A stretch of DNA of 64,000 nucleotides, from the NCBI GenBank assembly GCA_963724285.1, contig CAVRUD010000035.1:1-64000 (forward strand), in the 5' to 3' direction. Position numbers and translations under genes: made by a program. Of this stretch, positions 57,341 to 64,000 are shown one piece after another (position 1 is the first letter of the stretch; each line of letters opens with the position of its first letter). The notes below the pieces were generated by a model. It was not told the DNA's origin. It did not search any database and saw only the letters and a program-made list of their open reading frames with translations. Source of the DNA: CAVRUD01 sp963724285 (GTDB lineage Bacteria; Chloroflexota; Chloroflexia; Thermomicrobiales; UBA6265).

Positions 57341-57918
57341 ATGGACACTATTCGGAGCGCAAGTGGCTCGTTACCATTTTGCAGCCGTACCATTCGAATG
57401 TATTCGCTGATATAGTCGCTGCTACCATCGCTCGAATTCTGCCTTCCGTCGCCGACGACCTGGAGGTCCTATTGCCTAGCCACCCTTCTGGGGTGGTTGA
57501 TATTCGCTGAGAAGTAGACGCAAGCTCGGGAGATCGCCGACAACCTGACGGATGGAGACCGACGTCCACAGATTGAGAACCTTCCAGAGCCCGGCCGTGG
57601 CTATGCCGTTCCGCTCATACCGCTCATCTTCGGTGCTGTCGTTGTCGTCAAGCTCACCATAGCGGTCTACGACTTCATTCGAACGTGGACCAACAAAGGC
57701 CTGGTGATCGACCTGACGAAGAGTCCGGTTGAAAAATCGGAGAAGACGACAACGTGCCCGGTGGCGTGGCGCTCGTGGTTTCCAAGGACGGGACGTCTGT
57801 CGAGGTGAAGCACACCGATCGATTCGAGTCGCTCGATGCGATGATCAAGGCAGGGCTTGGATCGCCGGCCCCGACTCCTGCTGCCACCGCAACGGTTACT
57901 CCGACCCCGCAGGGGTAG
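57341..57918 (+). pseudogene. Membrane-anchored small protein upstream of the C25-like protease, frame broken
   Basis: AAAAGGAGGA precedes ATG 57341. Reading across frames gives ERKWLVTILQPYHSNVFADI, VAATIARILPSVADDLEVLL and a short gap, then QAREIADNLTDGDRRPQIEN, a single transmembrane helix (AVPLIPLIFGAVVVVKLTIA) and a polar tail GGVALVVSKDGTSVEVKHTD, ending with a Thr/Pro-rich end at TAG 57918. Frame changes are near 57350, 57510 and 57750. It lies 23 bases before the protease gene, so the two form an operon. It could be an adaptor or a substrate of the protease. No family recognised. Confidence 0.55.
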
Positions 57919-57941
57919 TCAGACTCAGAGGAGCGCCCCAC

Positions 57942-59468
57942 ATGTCCGATCCAGCCGCGACGCCCGCCGGGGTGGAGATGCCCATCCCGAACGGGATCTT
58001 CGCCGATTCCGGTCTCCCGCTCTCCGGGTTCGAGCCCGCCGACATCGACGCGCTCGCGGAGCAAGAAGCAACCCCCTCGGAGGCGGATCGACTGAGTCAG
58101 GTCCGCGGCGACGACCTCGCCAAAGCCGAGCAAGACGGAGTCGACCGCGCCATCCTCGGGGATCTGGACCCGAACGACCTCAGCCAGGCGGGCTGGGGCG
58201 TCATCTTTGCCGCCGACGCCGACGCGACGCTCAAGGATGCCCTGAAGCCGCTCCTCGACCGCCGCCGAGAGCAGGCAGGTGAGCCCCTGTTCAAGGTGTT
58301 CGAGGGCGGCGATGGCTACCGCCCCGGGGACACCGCGGTCAATTGGCTCGAACGCCACGGCGTGGGCCTCTCGGTTGTCGATCCATACATGGGCGTGCCC
58401 TTTTACCTGCTCCTGGTCGGCTCGCCGCAGCAGATTCCGTTCGAGTTCCAGTACACGTTGGACATCTATTGGGCGGTCGGGCGCCTGCACTTCGACGATC
58501 CGGACGGCTACCGCCGCTACGCCGAGAGCGTCGTCGCCTACGAAACGGCGGCCGAGGTGCCCCACGCCCGCCAGGCGGCGATCTTCGCGACCAAGCACGA
58601 ATTCGACAAGTCCACCCAGCTCTTCGCCAGCCAGGTGGCCGAGCCGCTCATGAACGGCGGCCAGTCTTCAGCGGCGCTCGGGCAGAAGGAGGGCTTCGCG
58701 CTCTCGGCCCAGATCGGAGAGGAGGCGACCAGGGACGGCCTCGCCCGGCTCCTCCGCGGCGAGTTGCCCGGTGGTCCGCCCGCGCTCCTGCTGACCGGTT
58801 CTCATGGGATGGCGTTCGACCACGGCGACGAGCGGTTACCGGATGCCCAGGGGGCCCTGGTCTGCCAAGAATGGGACCGCTACGGCGCCATCGAACGGGA
58901 TCACTGGTTCGAGGCCCGGGACGTTCCGGAGGCGGCGAAGGTCCACGGTTTGATCCACTTCTTCTTCGCCTGCTACAGCGCGGGCTGCCCCAGCCTCGAC
59001 ACCTTCGACCGCTTCGGCTCCTCGCCCAAGCAGATCGCCCCGCGCGACATCGTCGCGCGGCTGCCGCAGGCCCTCCTCAGCCACACCGGGGGCGGGGCGC
59101 TGGCGACCCTGGGGCATGTGGATCGGGCCTGGAACTTCTCCTTTCAGTCGGCCCGGGCCACGCCGCAATTGCAGGGATTCCGCGACGTGATGGGGAGGAT
59201 CCTGCGCGGCGAGCGGGTGGGGCAGGCGACGGACCAGTTCAACATCCGCTGGGCCGCGCTCTCGACCGACCTCTCCGAGGCGTTGCTCGGCCAATCGTAC
59301 GCCGCCCTCTCGAACCTGGAGCGCGCCAAGTTGGCCAACCGCTGGATCGCCAGGGACGACGCCCGCAACTACGTCATCATGGGCGACCCGGCCGTGCGCC
59401 TGCGGGTCGAAGACATGCCCAAGTCGGACGCGCTCACGACGCCCGAAACAGATCCTGGAACAGCTTGA
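57942..59468 (+). CDS. C25/caspase-like cysteine protease
   Basis: The protein has 508 residues from ATG 57942, preceded by GAGGAG. The catalytic core shows ALLLTGSHGMAFDHGDERLP with the likely His288 and LIHFFFACYSAGCPSLDTFD with the likely Cys344, the H...C order of clan CD (gingipain C25 and caspases). A C-terminal part has GGGALATLGHVDRAWNFSFQ and YVIMGDPAVRLRV, also usual for C25-type proteins. There is no signal peptide, so it acts in the cytoplasm or at the membrane with its partner. It overlaps the convergent metallopeptidase gene at the 3' end by 35 bases. The frame is intact. Confidence 0.8.
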   Translation: MSDPAATPAGVEMPIPNGIFADSGLPLSGFEPADIDALAEQEATPSEADRLSQVRGDDLAKAEQDGVDRAILGDLDPNDLSQAGWGVIFAADADATLKDALKPLLDRRREQAGEPLFKVFEGGDGYRPGDTAVNWLERHGVGLSVVDPYMGVPFYLLLVGSPQQIPFEFQYTLDIYWAVGRLHFDDPDGYRRYAESVVAYETAAEVPHARQAAIFATKHEFDKSTQLFASQVAEPLMNGGQSSAALGQKEGFALSAQIGEEATRDGLARLLRGELPGGPPALLLTGSHGMAFDHGDERLPDAQGALVCQEWDRYGAIERDHWFEARDVPEAAKVHGLIHFFFACYSAGCPSLDTFDRFGSSPKQIAPRDIVARLPQALLSHTGGGALATLGHVDRAWNFSFQSARATPQLQGFRDVMGRILRGERVGQATDQFNIRWAALSTDLSEALLGQSYAALSNLERAKLANRWIARDDARNYVIMGDPAVRLRVEDMPKSDALTTPETDPGTA

Positions 59469-60834
59469 CGCCTGCTGCCTCGTCGCGCGCGTCCTGGGAT
59501 TTGAGTGCGGTTTGGTCGAGTTCGTTCCGTTGCCCGCGCGGCCCCCGCGTACCTCCCGACGTCCCGGCGACGATCGCTTGACGGAGCACGCCGTCGTATT
59601 CGCCGTCAACGTAGGCGGCCGGGTCCTGCTCGTAGAGCCAGCGGGCAGCGGCAATCAAGACCCGCGGGTCACGGCTGGAGACCGCTTGCTGACCCTGCGC
59701 CTGCTTCGCCACCACCTGGGCCCGCTCCTCCTGATCGGCGGTGAAGGAAAGGACGTCCGTCAGCGCGGCCCCATCCAACGGCGGGAAGGTCGCCGTCAGG
59801 ATCGCCGCGGCAACCTTCCCGACGTCCGGCTCGAACTCGGCCATCGCGTGCTCGGTCCCGTAGGCAGCCGTCCACTGGTCGGTGAGCTCCTGAGCCTGGG
59901 GAGAGAACCCGGTCTGTTCGAGGACCCGAGCGCAGAGCTGGATGCGCAGGGTGGCCGTCGGGTAGCGGGTCCATTTGGTCGCGCTCCGCTTCTCGTGCGC
60001 AATCTTCGTTGTGTCCTCGGCCAGGAAATCGAGCAGCGCGCCGGCGAACGCCGGCCCGCCGGCGAGGCAGCCGTAGACGTCGGCGAAGACCTCCCGCAGC
60101 CACTCCCGCCAGGCCGCGTCCCGCGGCTCCGGCAGGTCGACCGCCGCCAGGGCGGCCTCCAGGGAATCCATCAAGCCGAAGTCGCGCTCCACGGCATGGC
60201 CGACCTCATGGCCGACGACGAGCACATCGGGCAGGTGCGCCACCTGGTACCAGGGCAGCCCAATCACCGGGATCGGCAACCGCTGGATAACCTCCTGAAA
60301 GGACTCGGTGGCCAGCCAGCCGCCATCGGCGCGATCGGGTTGGAATGCCTGATCGCGGGAAACGACGAACGGGCTCCATCCGCTGTTCAGGAAGACCAGC
60401 GGCGGCTCCTTGCGGGAATCCGCCGTTCCGGCGGGCAGCGCGCCCAGGGCCATCTCGAAGCGCTCCTGCGCCGGTCGGTAGCAGGCCCAGGCGAACTCGT
60501 CGCAGGCTCGCAAGTACGGGGCGAACCACTCCTCGCGGCGCTGGATCAGCTTGCTGCGGAAGAACTCCCAGATGGTGTGGACCGACAGGATCTGCTCTTC
60601 GAGGCGCTTGCCGTCCGCGAGGATGCCCTGGGCGGCGCCGTCGGCGTCGAGCGAGGCCTGGAGTTGCCCCTGCAGCCCGGCGAGCTGGGCCGTGACGCGG
60701 CGGATCTGGGTGTGGTGCTTCTCGAGCGGCTTTTTGGCCTCGCTCTCGTCGCGCCAATGGCCGAACTCTGTCTTCAGGCTGTCCAATTTCCCGCGCAGCT
60801 CGACGAGCTTGCGTGCGGTCAGCGATGTATCCAT
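59434..60834 (-). CDS. HExxH zinc metallopeptidase-like protein
   Basis: The protein has 466 residues. The N-terminal about 120 residues are coiled-coil (KLVELRGKLDSLKTEFGHWR, QIRRVTAQLAGLQGQLQASL). The zinc site is HLPDVLVVGHEVGHAVERDF with His209, Glu210 and His213, and a third ligand is likely Glu248 in WLREVFADVYGCL (ExxAD). No signal peptide or membrane segment, so it is cytoplasmic. No close family was recognised. Its gene converges with the C25-like protease and overlaps its end, which suggests that the two entered together. The frame is intact. Confidence 0.75.
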   Translation of the reverse strand: MDTSLTARKLVELRGKLDSLKTEFGHWRDESEAKKPLEKHHTQIRRVTAQLAGLQGQLQASLDADGAAQGILADGKRLEEQILSVHTIWEFFRSKLIQRREEWFAPYLRACDEFAWACYRPAQERFEMALGALPAGTADSRKEPPLVFLNSGWSPFVVSRDQAFQPDRADGGWLATESFQEVIQRLPIPVIGLPWYQVAHLPDVLVVGHEVGHAVERDFGLMDSLEAALAAVDLPEPRDAAWREWLREVFADVYGCLAGGPAFAGALLDFLAEDTTKIAHEKRSATKWTRYPTATLRIQLCARVLEQTGFSPQAQELTDQWTAAYGTEHAMAEFEPDVGKVAAAILTATFPPLDGAALTDVLSFTADQEERAQVVAKQAQGQQAVSSRDPRVLIAAARWLYEQDPAAYVDGEYDGVLRQAIVAGTSGGTRGPRGQRNELDQTALKSQDARDEAAGVKLFQDLFRAS

Positions 60835-61140
60835 CCGCGGCTCCCTGCGATCAACCCGGGCTCAGGGGCGGCAACGACGGGTCCGGGGGTGAAGCGGGCG
60901 GTGCCCAGGTACGGCAACGCGGCATCGCGGCCCTCTGCTCTCCGCTCTCCGCACATGCGCGTGGGCTCACAAGGGAATCGTGCGCGGCACCCCGTGGTGA
61001 TGCCGTCGCGACGCACAGATTTCCCTGGCGTCGCTTTCCGGTCCGGACGTATCGGTTGACTCGTGCCGCGATCTTATGTCTGTCACGATGATCCGTCAAT
61101 AGTTCGATGGTCCGGGATATTCGCCGAATATCGCTAGGCT
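60835..61140. other. Intergenic, nothing recognised
   Basis: No supported gene or strong hairpin was seen. The metallopeptidase promoter should be here on the minus strand. Confidence 0.35.
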
Positions 61141-61785
61141 CTACCAACCTACAGGCTTTTCCTCATGGGAAGACAGATTGTGATTACCAATGCTTCGAGG
61201 CAACGTGATCTTAGTGCGTGTTGCAAACCCCTTCCCGTTACTGGGGACCCCTGTAGGCCGGACCTGGCATGGCGGCGCCCAGAGCAGACGGCAGCTCCGC
61301 CGTAAGGCCTCGACATCCGGGATCAGCGCCGATAAGGCCGCACGGACTGCATCCGGGTCGCTGTCGAACCCAGCGGCTGCCCCTCCGATCCTCCCGTCGA
61401 GGACACTCACCCTGCTTGCCTGAGGAAGCAGACGATCCTGTAGATCAGGGTCCAACGAGCCCAGGATGGTGATGGCCGCCATCAGCCTCGGCATGCTCTC
61501 GTGCGCTTCCTTCTGGTATTGCCCGAGCAACTCCTTGGTCACCGCCGCAGGATCGTACCGGGCGTGCCAGGTGAGCCAATCCGCGGAGTGGAGGAGCGAG
61601 AGGATGAACCCGCCGAAGCCTCGGCCGCCTGAGCGCGCACGTCCTTGACGAGCTCGTCTTGTCGCGCCCGCTCCGCTTTCAGTCCTCTCCAGTTGCTGTT
61701 GGTGGCGGCCCGCCAGGACCTGGCCGACGATGGAGGCGACGGCTCCGACGGCCGCGCCAACGATGGCGGCAACTGCGGCGTCCAT
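61141..61785 (-). pseudogene. Single-pass membrane coiled-coil protein, frame broken
   Basis: ATG 61785 follows GGAGGG. It starts MDAAVAAIVGAAVGAVASIV, a transmembrane helix, then a coiled-coil (QLERLKAERARQDELVKDVR, AQAAEASAG) that is recovered only across frame changes near 61680 and 61600. The rest is FILSLLHSADWLTWHARYDP, VTKELLGQYQKEAHESMPRL, MAAITILGSLDPDLQDRLLP and a helical end. It resembles small membrane proteins found in defence islands in layout only. No domain recognised. Confidence 0.5.
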
Positions 61786-61825
61786 GTGCCCTCCACGCAG
61801 ACACTTGCCAAGCATGCCATTCAAA

Positions 61826-62181
61826 CTAATCGATTGTCGGCCAGCTAGGAGCCGGCGACCACCGCACTGCGCTGGGTCGACCGGTTTGCATCACTCGCCT
61901 GCAAGTTCTCAACCGGAGCCTCAATAGGGCAAGCGCGTACCCGAACTTCGTAGAAGACGTTGGTATTTTCCGGTCGTATCGGCGGCGATCGAATCCGCCT
62001 GTTTGATCTGGTTGTAGATGCGCTCTAGCATGCTGGTTTCGAATATTTGTTCATCGAGCCGTTCGTAATACCCCCGGCATCCTGAACAGCGGGCTTGATC
62101 CCTGCCTTGTTGAAACGTCTTCAAACTCATCAGCGAACGGCATCAGCCGAACACGAATGGCTTAGGCTTCGTGGATTCCAT
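61826..62181 (-). pseudogene. TIR-like / nucleoside deoxyribosyltransferase-like protein, truncated
   Basis: From ATG 62181, across frame changes, the text reads MESTKPKPFVFG, LMPFADEFEDV, IKPAVQDAG, YYERLDEQIFETSMLERIYN, QIKQADSIAADTTGK and NTNVFYEVGYALAL, then stops at 61826. This is the pattern FVxMPFxxEFxxVY..IKPAxxxAGYxxxRxDE..LERIYxQIxxADxIVADxTGxNPNVFYEVGYAHAL shared by TIR-like and deoxyribosyltransferase-like Rossmann proteins. Many members are NAD-consuming or nucleotide-handling immune effectors. The second half of the fold (after GYALAL) is missing. Confidence 0.65.
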
Positions 62182-62386
62182 AGAGGCATCCCCAGGGCTT
62201 CAGTAGTGGTAAGGCGGGAGTCCAGTATACGGAATGCCTAACGGTACCTTCGCCCCGTGCACCATCCGCACGGGCCATCGGCTGGCGCGAAGCGGGGGCA
62301 AGCATGGAAAGCGAACGAAAACCCGATTCCGCCCCTCTACGATCCAGCTTCGCTACGTCCGAATCCCGAGTGCCTAAACTGCGCCC
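62182..62386. other. Intergenic, lower GC
   Basis: No supported gene. GC begins to fall here relative to the rest of the window. Confidence 0.3.
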
Positions 62387-62602
62387 ATGCACACCGGGCC
62401 ACCCTCAGCCGAATGCGCGGCCTTCCCGGAAGGCATCCCGTACCCCGATCCCCAGCGGGGCGACCTTGCCCACTACGAACCGCTTCCGGGGGATCACGGG
62501 GTACAGTACGAACCGGCGGCTGACGCCCCTTTAGGCATTCCCCTAGCTCAAATCGAATGGCTAAGAAGGCCATCGGCTGAGTCTAGCGCGGGGCCTTCGT
62601 AG
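62387..62602 (+). CDS. Small hypothetical ORF (71 aa)
   Basis: The frame encodes MHTGPPSAECAAFPEGIPYP, DPQRGDLAHYEPLPGDHGVQ and YEPAADAPLGIPLAQIEWLR. The regular turn-rich pattern looks coding, but there is no ribosome site and no known family. It may be part of a longer broken gene. Confidence 0.3.
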   Translation: MHTGPPSAECAAFPEGIPYPDPQRGDLAHYEPLPGDHGVQYEPAADAPLGIPLAQIEWLRRPSAESSAGPS

Positions 62603-62819
62603 TTCTTAGCGCGTTCCAACGGCACAGTCCCAGTTAGATCGAGCGGGGTTATTCGTCCTGTCGAAGAATGTATGCCTCTGGCTGATGGATCACACTATCC
62701 ACGGCCATAATTCGCCGCTCTACCCCGGCCTTTAGCGTCTTCGTACGGGGCTAGGCGTCTTGCGTGGCCTGCCCGGTACGATGCCCCTACTGGCACTCTA
62801 AAGGTTCTAACCGACTTCC
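62603..62819. other. Intergenic, nothing recognised
   Basis: No supported feature was seen. Confidence 0.3.
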
Positions 62820-63147
62820 CTAACTGGCCCCACCCCAGCATAACCGGCCCCTGACTGGCGACCTTCTGGTTGGCCGCTCGGCCCTGATCGCGGCCATTTC
62901 CGCCGCTATTTCCTTCTTCTCTAGCCCTAGTTTCTTCTTCCGAAGACGTAGCTGCTTTATCGCCAGTTTGGCATCAGGCACCGTAGACACGTTTAGGCGA
63001 ATGTCCCCGTTGTCAAGGAATTGAACCCCCGTAATGAATTCCGGGTTCATAAGTGGCCGGGGGCCAGTCGGGCATAGGTTCATCCCTGGAAACCATCCGG
63101 TCATTCCGGGGGTGCGCGGCCTCAGTCTTCTTCTTCCAGAAGGGCAT
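62820..63147 (-). pseudogene. Conserved-type small basic coiled-coil protein, frame broken
   Basis: ATG 63147 follows AGGGG. The reading is MPFWKKKTEAAHPRNDRMVS, RDEPMPDWPPAT, then after a frame change near 63052 NPEFITGVQFLDNGDIRLNV, VPDAKLAIKQLRLRKKKLGL and EKKEIAAEMAAIRAE. The pattern 'IRLxxxSVxxAxxAIKQLRLxKKxxxLEKKEIxxxMxxIRAE' resembles a small protein family widespread in Gram-positive-type bacteria and Chloroflexota, whose function is unknown; the usual Gly-rich C-terminus is replaced by an unrelated tail. Confidence 0.45.
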
Positions 63148-63317
63148 AACAGGTACCCCTTTACGATGTGCCTCAGAGTGCGACCCTATGCCAGTCGAGT
63201 AGTTTCCTGATCCTATCACTAACCCTTATGGTAAGATAGAGTTCGAGTGTACGGACACAGTAGGAGCACCCGAGACTGCCTGTAACTACGAACCCTAGTC
63301 AAAGCTAGGGAGCCAAA

Positions 63318-64000
63318 GTGACTGAAGACATTCGCGTACGGCGCAAGCCCCTAAAGGTCAATCGGGATAAAAACCGCAGACGTCTGGGACCCCCGGCTGT
63401 ACTTAGACGACATCAAGTTCATATTCGAGGTAATCAAAGAAGTACCCCCTCACAGTTCCCACTACAAGACGCTGATGAGGCTTCGGGGATTTAAGAGAAA
63501 ATCGGAACGACCGCCTGATCCAGAAATATCAGCCCTTATCTCCTCGCTAAATTCAGGGGTCACGAATGGGAGTCAGATGATCGTATTCCTCACGACATTG
63601 GAAGAATTGGCGTTTCTCGAACCTCGAGGGGGGCGTAAGCGAGTTCACGATGAACGTCAGTACGGACCTTCTTCTGATGTGTCGCCGCCTCTTATCTAGT
63701 AACGGTTACTGAAGACAATGAGCTCGCTATCGATGCATTCCAGGAAATCCAGGGACGGATAAAAAGCGAGAGAGTGCGGTACTCGAAATTGCTATTTACC
63801 GGCTTCGGCGTTCTATGGCCTAAGTGTGGGCTTTATGGGGTTGGGACTCACGGCAGACGCCACTGAGAAGTAGCGACGATCAGACTCGATAGCTGGCTGG
63901 TATATGTTGCTATCTCTGGCATCCATGGTACTCACAGCGGTCTACTGGATGCGAAGGGATGTGGTTGTCTTCGAATTTCGAAGGAACCTAAGGAAGCCGA
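63318..64000 (+). pseudogene. Membrane protein with two C-terminal helices, frame broken, runs off window
   Basis: GTG 63318 follows AGGGAG and begins MTEDIRVRRKPLKVNRDKNR. Across frame changes the text continues VWDPRLYLDDIKFIFEVIKE, MRLRGFKRKSERPPDPEISA, MIVFLTTLEELAFLEPRGG, TMNVSTDLLLMCRRLLSSN, AIDAFQEIQGRIKSERVRYS and two membrane segments (KLLFTGFGVLW with VGFMGLGLTA; YMLLSLASMVLTAVYWMRRD). At least four changes are needed, so joining these pieces is tentative. GC is about 50 percent, unlike the rest of the window. No family recognised. Confidence 0.4.

Noticed and set aside
59512..61059. A 515-codon plus-strand ORF
   Set aside because: It is antisense to the HExxH peptidase gene and has no domain.
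1..64000. tRNA, rRNA, riboswitch or replication-origin features
   Set aside because: No cloverleaf, rRNA-like segment, conserved riboswitch core or DnaA-box cluster was noticed by eye; a covariance-model scan was not possible.

Overview
The window is high-GC bacterial DNA. It most resembles a Chloroflexota of the class Thermomicrobia (a Sphaerobacter-like lineage). This is inferred from the ATPase-LuxR regulators with an N-terminal XRE domain, the many GTG/TTG starts, the families of secreted proteins with a DGRxFD...RRDVL leader, and the very small helical proteins. No rRNA, tRNA, CRISPR array or intact transposase was seen. Many recognisable proteins change reading frame one or more times at single points. 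Uncorrected assembly indels are the simplest explanation, so entries typed pseudogene often mean 'frame broken here' rather than 'biologically dead'.

Layout. 1-8 kb: the 3' part of a glutamine synthetase-family gene, a frame-broken XRE-ATPase-LuxR regulator, a broken secreted cupin, the tail of a second ATPase-type regulator, a broken methyltransferase, a hydrolase remnant and a flavin-type oxidoreductase. 8.5-16 kb: a secreted cysteine-containing protein, purU, a VapBC-type toxin-antitoxin pair with a direct-repeat operator, a secreted Tyr/Trp-rich beta-propeller, a HIT protein, tenA, a DUF433/DUF5615 pair with an in-frame stop, and a VOC protein. 16-31 kb: an acidic secreted protein, an alpha/beta hydrolase, an ABC permease whose 5' end is duplicated beyond a methyltransferase gene, a GYD protein, an MFS transporter, fragments of comM and of an oligopeptide permease, a HAF-repeat protein, small enzymes, a Cys-rich Tat-type protein, a DoxX-like membrane protein, a secreted protein and an APH-like kinase.

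31-40 kb: two copies of a 155-bp palindromic repeat flank a large surface protein with an LPDTG sorting signal. Next come a DUF3352-like protein, two tiny genes with duplicated 5' leaders, an excisionase-type HTH protein with a perfect 21-bp terminator, and a K+ channel with an RCK domain. 41-55 kb is a cell-surface island: a 1204-residue PKD/Ig-repeat protein, then two paralogous Cys-rich, Thr/Pro-linker, Ig-repeat proteins that enclose glycosyltransferase-like genes (two or three GT-A domains, a GT2, two DUF7164-like proteins, one of them fused to a methyltransferase). The layout suggests the enclosed enzymes modify the Thr-rich linkers or other surface glycans. An orphan sigma70-like promoter overlapping a LexA-type box lies inside this island.

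55-62 kb: a transposase tail, an ATP-grasp ligase, and a possible conflict module. The module has a membrane-anchored small protein directly upstream of a C25/caspase-like protease, a convergent, overlapping HExxH metallopeptidase, another membrane coiled-coil protein, and a truncated TIR-like or deoxyribosyltransferase-like protein. From about 61.8 kb GC falls and frames break often, which looks like either foreign DNA or a poorly polished contig end. Three related inverted repeats with TAGGGG ends and several hairpin families sit between genes.
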